Assembly (NCBI GenBank): GCA_030604505.1
Contig: JAUVVT010000070.1
Location: forward strand, 1-7,538
From: a bacterium
GTDB lineage: Bacteria; SM23-31; JAUVVT01
Length of the DNA: 7,538 nucleotides
Direction: 5' to 3'
This document shows, piece after piece, positions 1-5,628 of the stretch. A model generated the notes under the pieces. It was given only the letters and a program-made list of their open reading frames with translations, had not been told where the DNA came from and did no database searches. Made by a program: the position numbers and the translations under genes. Within the stretch, counting starts at the first letter, position 1; every line of letters starts with the position of its first letter.

Positions 1-302
1 ATATTTTTTATATCTTCAAATTTGACGCCCTTATTGACAATAAGATTATGAACAATCCTCACTTTTGTCTCTCCCATTATCCACAAATTATGTTTCAGCA
101 GAAGATCAACATTCCTATGAATTGAACCGGTAAGCGAATTCTCAATCGGGATAACACCCCTGTCGACATCACCATTTTCAACCGCACTAAACACATCATC
201 AAAAGAATGCATCGGAGCAAACTCTATCTTTTCCTTTATCAACTGTTTCACAGCCGTCTCGCTGTAAGCACCCCGGACACCCTGAAATGCCGCCTTTAAC
301 AT
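1..302 (-). CDS. pheA: Prephenate dehydratase, N-terminal part (runs off left edge)
   Basis: The enzyme decarboxylates and dehydrates prephenate to phenylpyruvate, the committed step of phenylalanine synthesis in the cytoplasm. I translated the reverse strand by hand: 100 codons are visible from the ATG at 302 to the window edge. The protein opens at once with the prephenate dehydratase fold: AFQGVRGAYSETA at residues 5-17 matches the family's start (usually GxxGTYSE-like), and GVIPIENSLTGS at 49-60 is the conserved substrate-site segment, followed by HRNVDLLL. No chorismate mutase domain precedes it, so this looks like a monofunctional enzyme; a C-terminal ACT domain for phenylalanine feedback is expected in the family but lies outside the window. 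The start is fixed by a strong ribosome binding site, AGGAGGGG, three bases before the ATG (AGGAGG core five bases away). It lies 197 bp downstream of ilvD on the same strand, so co-transcription is possible but not shown. Confidence 0.93.
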   Translation of the reverse strand, partial: MLKAAFQGVRGAYSETAVKQLIKEKIEFAPMHSFDDVFSAVENGDVDRGVIPIENSLTGSIHRNVDLLLKHNLWIMGETKVRIVHNLIVNKGVKFEDIKN

Positions 303-305
303 ATT

Positions 306-313
306 CCCCTCCT
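306..313 (-). promoter_or_regulatory. Strong ribosome binding site of pheA
   Basis: Read on the minus strand this is AGGAGGGG, three bases before the ATG at 302. It is the strongest Shine-Dalgarno sequence in the window and decides the start of the truncated gene. Confidence 0.8.
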
Positions 314-358
314 ATGATAAAAATTTATAACTTGGAAAAAGTAAAAAACCATCTTTCA

Positions 359-371
359 TCATTCGTAAATC
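359..371. repeat. 13-bp direct repeat, copy 1 (partner at 472-484)
   Basis: TCATTCGTAAATC occurs identically here and 113 bp further on. Both copies are noncoding and together they bracket most of the ilvD-pheA gap, including the heptamer array. Read on the minus strand it is GATTTACGAATGA, a type of short dispersed intergenic word seen in several uncultured lineages; that comparison is from memory, not a search. Confidence 0.65.
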
Positions 372-413
372 CCTCTGTTCATTTGTCCCTTTATCCATCT
401 ATGCTTTTTCTCC

Positions 414-448
414 ATTGCCTATTGCCTCTTGGCTATTGACTATTCTCT
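414..448. repeat. Degenerate heptanucleotide tandem array, five units
   Basis: Five consecutive 7-base units can be read: ATTGCCT, ATTGCCT, CTTGGCT, ATTGACT, ATTCTCT. The first two are identical and the rest drift by two or three bases; on the minus strand the pattern is roughly AGNCAAT. The array is noncoding. It resembles the short tandemly repeated heptanucleotides known from cyanobacterial intergenic regions in form only, with no claim of relationship. Confidence 0.6.
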
Positions 449-471
449 TTGCCACTCTGTACCCACGCTTT

Positions 472-484
472 TCATTCGTAAATC
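472..484. repeat. 13-bp direct repeat, copy 2 (partner at 359-371)
   Basis: TCATTCGTAAATC, identical to the copy at 359-371. It lies 15 bp beyond the end of ilvD. Confidence 0.65.
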
Positions 485-499
485 GCAAATAAAAGTAGA

Positions 500-2158
500 C
501 TACTTAAGCACAGCTCCTTCATTAGCAGATGTTACAAGCCTTCTATATCTGGAAAGCCATTTACTTTTAAGTTCCCGCAGATTCGGTTTCCAGTTGCTTC
601 TTCTTCTATCCAACTCCTCACTCGGCACAAGAAGTTCAATCTTTGCATTCGGAATATCGATACTTATTATGTCCCCCTCTTCTACAAGACCGATAGCACC
701 CCCGTCCGCGGCTTCCGGTGAAATATGCCCGATAGATGCACCTCTTGTGGCACCAGAAAACCTCCCATCCGTGATAAGAGCAACATCCTTATCGAGTCCA
801 ATACCTGCAATAGCGGACGTAGGCATAAGCATCTCCCTCATCCCGGGACCCCCCTTCGGTCCCTCATACCGTATCACAACAATATCACCCTTTCCAATTT
901 TAAGAGACCTGATAGCTTCAATTGCATCATCCTCAGAATCAAAAACCCTTGCCTGTCCTTTATGAACCATCATTTTCTCATCAACTGCACCCGATTTCAC
1001 CACTGCTCCTGCAGGTGCAAGATTACCAAACAAAATCTTTAATCCGCCTTCAGAACTGTACGCATTCTCTATTGGACGAATTACGTCCTTATTCTTTATC
1101 TCAAACTCGGAAACTACTTCACCAATCGTGCGCAGCGAAACTGTCTTTGCCTCCGTATTAAGAACGTCCAATCTCTTAACTTCGTTTAATACCGCACAAA
1201 CTCCCCCTGCTGCATAAAAGTCTTCCATATAATACTCTCCGGCCGGACTCAAATGCATCAGATGCGGAACCTTTTCTGCAAGCTCATTAACTATCTTCAA
1301 ATCAAAATCGACATCCGCCTCCACAGCAACAGCAAGAAGATGCAAAACCGTATTGGTTGACCCACCCATAGCAAGGTCCATTACAAAAGCATTCTCAATG
1401 GCATCTCTCGTAATAATATCCCTCGCACTCAAACCAGCATCAAGAATCCTCATAATCTGTCTCCCCGACTCATAGGCAAACTCACTCCTCTTCGGGTCAA
1501 CCGCCGGAATCGTCCCGTTCCACGGAAGTGCAATCCCCAATGCCTCAAATATACAATTCATCGAATTCGCAGTAAACAATCCCGCACAGCTCCCCGCACC
1601 CGGACACGCTTTACATTCAATATTATGAAGTACCTCTTCGGTTATCTTACCGGCATTATACTGCCCTATCGCTTCAAAAACAGCCTTCAAATCTATCCTT
1701 TCATCGCCATCTCCCCCTGCCAGCATCGGTCCACCGCTCACCATAATTGTAGGAATATCCAGTCTCACAGCTGCCATCAGCATCCCGGGATCAATCTTAT
1801 CACAATTAGTTATACACACTAACCCATCAAACTGATGTGCATTGACCATCGTCTCGACACTATCAGCTATAAGCTCTCTGCTCGCAAGTGAATACTTCAT
1901 CCCATCATGCCCCATCGCAATCCCATCACAAACACCAATAGTGTTAAACTCAAACGGTATGCCGCCCCCGTCTCTTATCCCCCTCTTAACATCTTCGGAT
2001 AACTTATTTAAATGAATATGTCCCGGAATTATATCATTATAAGAATTAGCAATCCCGATAAAAGGCTTCTTAAAATCCTCTTCACTTAAACCCAGAGCAT
2101 AAAAAAGGCTCCTGTGAGGAGCCCTGTCTGCACCTGTTTTTACAACATCAGACCTCAT
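500..2158 (-). CDS. ilvD: Dihydroxy-acid dehydratase
   Basis: The enzyme dehydrates 2,3-dihydroxy-isovalerate and 2,3-dihydroxy-3-methylvalerate to the 2-oxo acids that become valine, leucine and isoleucine; it is a cytoplasmic Fe-S enzyme. The 552 residues match the usual full length (about 550-615) and begin with the typical MRSDVVKTGADRAPHRS. Visible landmarks are CDGIAMGH at 77-84 (Mg ligand Asp78), TNCDKIDPGMLM at 117-128 (cluster Cys119; Asp120 and Lys121 of the metal site), KACPGAGSCAGLFTANSMN at 183-201 (Cys185, Cys191), AMGGSTNTVLHL near 263-274, YEGPKGGPGM at 431-440 and DGRFSGATRGASIGHISPEA at 464-483, where Ser475 is the likely catalytic base. At residues 43-50 it has IIPGHIHL, with Gly46 where the [2Fe-2S] subclass has a third cysteine; E. 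coli IlvD also has PGH there. The start is supported by AGGAG six bases upstream. It is divergent from argG and upstream of pheA. Confidence 0.97.
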   Translation of the reverse strand: MRSDVVKTGADRAPHRSLFYALGLSEEDFKKPFIGIANSYNDIIPGHIHLNKLSEDVKRGIRDGGGIPFEFNTIGVCDGIAMGHDGMKYSLASRELIADSVETMVNAHQFDGLVCITNCDKIDPGMLMAAVRLDIPTIMVSGGPMLAGGDGDERIDLKAVFEAIGQYNAGKITEEVLHNIECKACPGAGSCAGLFTANSMNCIFEALGIALPWNGTIPAVDPKRSEFAYESGRQIMRILDAGLSARDIITRDAIENAFVMDLAMGGSTNTVLHLLAVAVEADVDFDLKIVNELAEKVPHLMHLSPAGEYYMEDFYAAGGVCAVLNEVKRLDVLNTEAKTVSLRTIGEVVSEFEIKNKDVIRPIENAYSSEGGLKILFGNLAPAGAVVKSGAVDEKMMVHKGQARVFDSEDDAIEAIRSLKIGKGDIVVIRYEGPKGGPGMREMLMPTSAIAGIGLDKDVALITDGRFSGATRGASIGHISPEAADGGAIGLVEEGDIISIDIPNAKIELLVPSEELDRRRSNWKPNLRELKSKWLSRYRRLVTSANEGAVLK

Positions 2159-2164
2159 TATTTA

Positions 2165-2169
2165 CTCCT
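2165..2169 (-). promoter_or_regulatory. Ribosome binding site of ilvD
   Basis: AGGAG on the minus strand, six bases before the ATG at 2158. It supports the chosen start, which also gives the canonical N-terminus of the family. Confidence 0.75.
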
Positions 2170-2206
2170 GACTTTTTTGCCATATAATTACAAACAATTT
2201 TCTGCT

Positions 2207-2231
2207 GGCGAAAGTGTTCTTCACCTTCGCC
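2207..2231 (-). repeat. 10-bp stem-loop in the ilvD leader
   Basis: Arms GGCGAAAGTG (2207-2216) and CACCTTCGCC (2222-2231) flank a five-base loop. On the plus strand one position is an A-C mismatch. In minus-strand RNA the same position becomes a G-U pair, so all ten pairs form only in the ilvD direction. It ends about 50 bases before the ilvD start. No U-run follows, so it is not an intrinsic terminator. Confidence 0.6.
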
Positions 2232-2240
2232 CTTATGCTG

Positions 2241-2284
2241 TGTGTTCCGACCTATCCCGACACCTCGGGAGTATTCGGGACACA
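2241..2284. repeat. Nested palindrome in the ilvD/argG gap
   Basis: The outer arms TGTGTTCCGA (2241-2250) and TCGGGACACA (2275-2284) pair over ten bases, with one G-U pair in plus-strand RNA and a mismatch in minus-strand RNA. Inside, TCCCGA (2255-2260) and TCGGGA (2265-2270) form a perfect six-base stem around CACC. Four-base spacers on each side (CCTA and GTAT) make a symmetrical internal loop. This looks like a dispersed palindromic repeat or a structured leader element. Confidence 0.6.
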
Positions 2285-2293
2285 TTTCTTCCC

Positions 2294-2341
2294 GTCTCAA
2301 AATCAACAAACACATGTCACTACTACCCCGAAAACACGGGG
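2294..2341. repeat. Box GTCT(C)AAAATCAACAAA followed by a CCCCG/CGGGG hairpin, copy upstream of argG
   Basis: The box at 2294-2310 recurs at 3859-3874 in the gap after argG, differing by one inserted base. Sixteen bases further on here, CCCCG (2326-2330) pairs with CGGGG (2337-2341) around a six-base loop. At the other site a longer CCCC/GGGG hairpin follows at a similar distance. The shared order suggests one intergenic element family on both sides of argG. Confidence 0.45.
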
Positions 2342-2542
2342 CAAATACTCGGAATGAAACAACAATCTCAAATTTAAAATATTAATTTGTGTTTATAATT
2401 AAATATTTTTATTTAAAATTGCAATATATTATTTTATTGTATTAATATCTAAAATTAATTATATTTACATTTGTATTTTCTATTTTCATATCATAATTAC
2501 CTGATAATTACAAAGTATTAAAAATATACCCAAAAATTAACC

Positions 2543-2549
2543 GGAAGGA
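2543..2549 (+). promoter_or_regulatory. Ribosome binding site of argG
   Basis: GGAAGGA, eight bases before the ATG at 2558. It supports the chosen start and gives a family-typical N-terminus. Confidence 0.7.
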
Positions 2550-2557
2550 AGAATAAA

Positions 2558-3826
2558 ATGAATAGCAAAAAAGGAGATGTTAAAAAAGTTGTCCTCGCAT
2601 ACTCCGGAGGTCTTGATACATCGGTAATAATCCCATGGCTTATTGAAAATTACGGTTGTGAAGTAATAGCATATACAGGAAATATTGGTCAGGAAGACGA
2701 ACTTGAAGGACTTGAAGAAAAAGCATTAAAAAGCGGAGCAATAAAAGCAATAATTGAAGATATAAGACAGGAATTTATTGAAGAATACGTATTTCCGACG
2801 ATGCGGGCAGGGGCAATGTATGAACAAAAATACCTTCTCGGTACATCAATCGCAAGACCGCTGCTTGCCAAAAGACAGGTCGAAATTGCAGAAGAAGAAG
2901 GAGCAGATGCCGTTGCTCACGGTTGCACAGGCAAAGGAAACGATCAGGTGCGATTTGAACTAACATATATAGCTTTTAATCCAAAACTGAAAATAATTTC
3001 ACCTTGGAGAGAATGGGACATAAAATCAAGAGAAGATGCCATAGAATATGCAAAAAAACGTAATATACCCATAACAGCAACAACCAAAAAAATCTACAGT
3101 CTCGATGCGAACATCTGGCACATGAGCCACGAAGGTGGAAACCTCGAAGACCCATGGAGTCCGCCGGATAAAGAAGCATTCCAGTTAATAAAAGTACCGG
3201 AAGATGCCCCGGATAAACCGACAATCATCGAAATCGGTTTTAAAAAGGGATATCCGGTCTCAATAGATGGAACAGAATATTCATCAGTCGAACTCATCGA
3301 GAAACTTAATAAACTCGCAGGTGAAAACGGAATCGGAATTATAGATATTGTCGAAAACAGACTCGTCGGAATGAAATCAAGAGGAGTATACGAAACTCCC
3401 GGTGGAACAATTCTATATAAAGCACATCGTGAACTGGAAAGTCTCGTCACCGATGCCGACACAATGCATTTTAAAGATTCTATAGCACCAAAATATGCAG
3501 AATTGGTCTACAACGGAAAATGGTTTACACCGCTCAGAGAAGCACTCGATTCATTTGTTAATTCTACACAGGAAAATATTACAGGAACTGTAAAACTCAA
3601 ACTATATAAAGGAAACTGCACAGTCCTGGGGAGAAAATCACCATACTCACTCTACCGTGAAGACTTTGCAACCTTTGGAAAAGAAGATGTTTATGACCAG
3701 AAAGATGCCGAAGGATTTATCAACCTGTTTGGACTCCCCTTAAAAGTCAGGTCACTGCTCGAAATGGAAGGCTTCAAAAAAACAGACTACAAAGCACCAA
3801 ACTACAGCAAATTCAAAAGAGACTGA
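2558..3826 (+). CDS. argG: Argininosuccinate synthase
   Basis: The enzyme uses ATP to join citrulline and aspartate into argininosuccinate, the penultimate step of arginine synthesis in the cytoplasm. The 422 residues lie within the family range (about 400-450). The N-terminal ATP-pyrophosphatase domain shows the PP-loop AYSGGLDTS at 14-22 and the second family signature HGCTGKGNDQVRFE at 121-134. The synthetase domain shows LLGTSIARPLLAKRQ at 93-107, SPWREWD at 148-154, NIWHMSHEGGNLEDP at 185-199 and PGGTILYKAHRELESL at 281-296. No expected motif is missing. It begins the plus-strand arginine group, with argH 140 bp downstream, and is divergent from ilvD across the 399-bp control region. No recognisable ArgR box was found upstream: the best AT palindrome there has the wrong spacing for the standard 18-bp consensus. 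Confidence 0.97.
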   Translation: MNSKKGDVKKVVLAYSGGLDTSVIIPWLIENYGCEVIAYTGNIGQEDELEGLEEKALKSGAIKAIIEDIRQEFIEEYVFPTMRAGAMYEQKYLLGTSIARPLLAKRQVEIAEEEGADAVAHGCTGKGNDQVRFELTYIAFNPKLKIISPWREWDIKSREDAIEYAKKRNIPITATTKKIYSLDANIWHMSHEGGNLEDPWSPPDKEAFQLIKVPEDAPDKPTIIEIGFKKGYPVSIDGTEYSSVELIEKLNKLAGENGIGIIDIVENRLVGMKSRGVYETPGGTILYKAHRELESLVTDADTMHFKDSIAPKYAELVYNGKWFTPLREALDSFVNSTQENITGTVKLKLYKGNCTVLGRKSPYSLYREDFATFGKEDVYDQKDAEGFINLFGLPLKVRSLLEMEGFKKTDYKAPNYSKFKRD

Positions 3827-3843
3827 CTTCTTTCGAAAAATGA

Positions 3844-3934
3844 GGCGGTATAGTAAAAGTCTAAAATCAACAAATTAGTGTTATTTTCCTGAAGTCCCCT
3901 TAAAAAAGGGGGACACAGGGGATTATATGCCGCC
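3844..3934. repeat. 91-bp element with imperfect terminal inverted repeats and a central hairpin, between argG and argH
   Basis: GGCGGTATA at the left end (3844-3852) pairs with TATATGCCGCC at the right end (3924-3934) apart from a two-base bulge. Inside lie the box GTCTAAAATCAACAAA (3859-3874) and the hairpin at 3894-3914. The size, the inverted ends and the absence of coding sequence resemble a small non-autonomous or palindromic repeat. No target duplication is visible. It sits in the likely argG-argH transcript. Confidence 0.45.
3894..3914 (+). repeat. 8-bp stem-loop between argG and argH
   Basis: GTCCCCTT pairs with AGGGGGAC (one U-G pair) around an AAAAA loop. A third G-run, AGGGGAT, follows within a few bases. 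The pattern of a C-run/A-rich loop/G-run followed by another G-run is common among dispersed intergenic repeats in several bacterial groups (from memory). No U-run follows, so it should not terminate strongly; it could act as an RNA-stability or processing site between two genes of one transcript. Confidence 0.6.
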
Positions 3935-3956
3935 ATTAACCTTTAAAAAAGTAAAT

Positions 3957-3962
3957 AGGAAA
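3957..3962 (+). promoter_or_regulatory. Ribosome binding site of argH
   Basis: AGGAAA, four bases before the ATG at 3967. It is moderate in strength and no competing in-frame start with a better site is seen upstream. Confidence 0.6.
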
Positions 3963-3966
3963 AAAT

Positions 3967-5355
3967 ATGAACAAATACAAAGCATGGAAGGGAAGATTCA
4001 AAAAAGATACCTCGCCGTTGATGGAAGAATTCAACTCATCGATAAAGTTTGACAAAAGATTATACAGGGAAGATATAGAAGGAAGCATTGCATATGCAGA
4101 TGCCTTAAAAGCTGCAAAGATAATAAACCAAAAAGAACGAAACCTTATAATCAAAGGATTAAAAGAAATACTAAAAGAATTCGAATACGGAAAATTTGTC
4201 ATATCACAATCCGATGAAGACATCCACATGGCTGTTGAAAGAAGGCTCATCAAAAAGATTGGAGATACCGGCAAAAAACTTCACACAGGCAGAAGCAGAA
4301 ACGACCAGGTCGTTACAGATACAAGATTATTCCTGAAAAAATCAATCCGGAAAATCCTCTCAGAGATAACACTGCTTCAGAAAAATATTATAAAAATCTC
4401 AGAACGGGAAATAGCCACAATAATCCCGGGATATACCCATCTCCAGCAGGCACAGCCTGTTTTATTATCTCATTATTTTATGTCATTCTTCTGGGGATTA
4501 AGAAGAGACAAAAACAGGTTAAAAAACTGCCTTACCAGAACAGACATCCTCCCGCTCGGTTCAGGTGCATTAGCGGGTACAACATTTGAAATCGACAGAA
4601 AACTCCTGGCTAAACTACTAAAATTCTCCACAATTTCAGAAAACAGCATAGATGCTGTAAGCGACAGGGATTTCATAATCGAATTCCTGTCAGCTTGCGG
4701 AATAATAATGACACACCTGAGCCGATATGCAGAAGATTTGATTATATGGTCCTCGAGCGAATTTGATTATATTGAAATAGACGACGCATTTGCAACGGGC
4801 TCCAGCATGCTGCCCCAGAAAAAAAATCCCGATTCCCTCGAGCTAATTCGCGGTAAATCCGCAAGAGTGTTCGGAAACCTGATAACGATGATGACTGCTG
4901 TAAAAGGACTTCCTCTGACTTATGGAAAAGACCTTCAGGAAGATAAAGAACCTCTGTTCGATACCATCGACACCGTTTCTTTATGCATTAAAATATTCGT
5001 CGGTGTTATAAACACAATGAAGATTAATCATACCAAAATCAAATATAATGATTATATTCTCGCAACCGATTTATCAGATTACCTTGTAAAAAAAGGAATG
5101 CCGTTCAGAAAAAGTCACGAAGTAGTCGGTAAAATAATCAGATATGCAGATAAACAACGTATATCTCTATCCGAAATACCCATTGAAAAATACAAAACCT
5201 TTTCTAAAACTTTCGAAGAGAATATTTATAACGTTATCGACATAAAAAAAAGTATAGAAGCCAAAAAAACTCTCGGCAGTACATCGACAAGATCGGTAAA
5301 AAAACAAATAACAACCGCTAAAAAGTTACTATCTTTGAAAAACACAGGAACATAA
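3967..5355 (+). CDS. argH: Argininosuccinate lyase
   Basis: The enzyme splits argininosuccinate into arginine and fumarate, the last step of arginine synthesis; it is a cytoplasmic homotetramer of the fumarase/aspartase superfamily. The 462 residues match the usual length (about 455-465). The conserved regions appear in order: WKGRF at 7-11; SDEDIHMAVE at 82-91; HTGRSRNDQV at 106-115; PGYTHLQQAQPV at 154-165, with the catalytic-region His158; LPLGSGALAGTTFEID at 195-210; ENSIDAVSDRDF at 225-236; and the flexible loop GSSMLPQKKNPDSLELIRGK at 278-297, whose Ser279 or Ser280 should be the catalytic residue. In that loop the usual xMPQKKN reads MLPQKKN, so it misses the strict fumarate-lyase signature at one position. 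It follows argG by 140 bp, and the next gene's ATG overlaps its TAA (TAATG). Confidence 0.96.
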   Translation: MNKYKAWKGRFKKDTSPLMEEFNSSIKFDKRLYREDIEGSIAYADALKAAKIINQKERNLIIKGLKEILKEFEYGKFVISQSDEDIHMAVERRLIKKIGDTGKKLHTGRSRNDQVVTDTRLFLKKSIRKILSEITLLQKNIIKISEREIATIIPGYTHLQQAQPVLLSHYFMSFFWGLRRDKNRLKNCLTRTDILPLGSGALAGTTFEIDRKLLAKLLKFSTISENSIDAVSDRDFIIEFLSACGIIMTHLSRYAEDLIIWSSSEFDYIEIDDAFATGSSMLPQKKNPDSLELIRGKSARVFGNLITMMTAVKGLPLTYGKDLQEDKEPLFDTIDTVSLCIKIFVGVINTMKINHTKIKYNDYILATDLSDYLVKKGMPFRKSHEVVGKIIRYADKQRISLSEIPIEKYKTFSKTFEENIYNVIDIKKSIEAKKTLGSTSTRSVKKQITTAKKLLSLKNTGT

Positions 5356-5537
5356 TGAGACAAAAAGAATGTCCATCCTGCGGAATCGAAATAGACAAAA
5401 ATTATAACCTCTGTCCGATATGCAAATATGAATTCCCTGTAAAATCTAAATTTAATATAAAAATTATTGCAGTTATTCTAATTATCCTATTTGCATACCC
5501 CCTCATTAAACTTTTCATCAATCTAATAAACAAGTAA
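5355..5537 (+). CDS. Small zinc-ribbon, single-pass membrane protein
   Basis: I do not recognise a named family for this 60-residue protein. Residues 6-9 (CPSC) and 20-23 (CPIC) form two CxxC knuckles ten residues apart, the pattern of a short zinc ribbon, ending in KYEFP. Residues 35-58 are a continuous hydrophobic segment (IKIIAVILIILFAYPLIKLF at its core) and should span the membrane. The Lys residues before it suggest that the zinc ribbon faces the cytoplasm. The ATG overlaps the argH stop codon by one base, and AGGAA five bases upstream lies inside the end of argH, so its translation is probably coupled to argH. That position argues for a real gene despite its size. Whether it has anything to do with arginine is unknown; riding on the operon is as likely. 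Confidence 0.75.
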   Translation: MRQKECPSCGIEIDKNYNLCPICKYEFPVKSKFNIKIIAVILIILFAYPLIKLFINLINK

Positions 5538-5628
5538 ACCGTTTTTCCCCTGCGGAACTTACCTTATTCACACATAATTGAAATTAATATCTATATAAAA
5601 ATTAATCTGTAAATCCCCGCAAAACAAG

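Larger units (their letters stand above)
303..499. other. Noncoding gap between ilvD and pheA with degenerate short repeats
   Basis: No gene fits here. The stretch is low in complexity and, on the minus strand, purine-rich. It holds a 13-bp direct repeat (TCATTCGTAAATC at 359-371 and 472-484) and a degenerate heptanucleotide array at 414-448. I see no stem followed by a T-run in either direction, so no intrinsic terminator separates ilvD from pheA. A promoter for pheA could lie here, but I cannot point to a credible -35/-10 pair. Confidence 0.6.
2159..2557. promoter_or_regulatory. Divergent ilvD/argG control region (399 bp, no gene)
   Basis: The region has two halves. Positions 2200-2360 are GC-richer and carry several stem-loops that would lie in the ilvD leader RNA if transcription starts to their right. 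Positions 2365-2540 are extremely AT-rich, as expected where two divergent promoters sit. I could not settle on a -35/-10 pair. Candidates for argG are TTTACA (2464-2469) with TATCAT (2489-2494) at a long 19-base spacing, or TATAAT at 2394-2399 without a good -35. An AT palindrome (TTAAATA, four T, TATTTAA) lies at 2399-2416, and an 8-bp direct repeat spaced by one helical turn lies at 2493-2511. No tRNA-like or T-box structure was recognised. Confidence 0.55.

Noticed and set aside
414..484. CRISPR-like repeat array
   Set aside because: The units are seven bases long, degenerate and without spacers, and no cas gene is nearby.
429..965. Long plus-strand open frame of 178 codons antisense to ilvD
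   Set aside because: It lies opposite a clearly conserved ilvD with complete family motifs. Its own translation is low-complexity Ser/Leu/Ile-rich with no recognisable domain and no ribosome binding site.
2207..2284. Classical transcription attenuator before ilvD
   Set aside because: Hairpins are present, but neither is followed by a U-run in the ilvD direction and no clear antiterminator alternative could be drawn.
2114..2377. Plus-strand open frame of 87 codons across the ilvD start and intergenic hairpins
   Set aside because: It runs through palindromic sequence and the antisense of ilvD, and no ribosome binding site or known motif supports it.
2399..2416. ArgR operator (ARG box) upstream of argG
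   Set aside because: The palindrome TTAAATA-TTTT-TATTTAA lacks the TGAAT/ATTCA half-sites at the right spacing and is easily produced by AT-rich sequence.
3094..3462. Minus-strand open frame of 122 codons opposite argG (and a similar one at 3936-4274 opposite argH)
   Set aside because: Both are Ser/Leu/Ile-rich shadows of conserved genes with no start signals of their own.
5538..5628. Bidirectional terminator between the convergent zinc-ribbon and SPOR genes
   Set aside because: The 91 bp are AT-rich, but I found no stable stem with a T-run on either strand.
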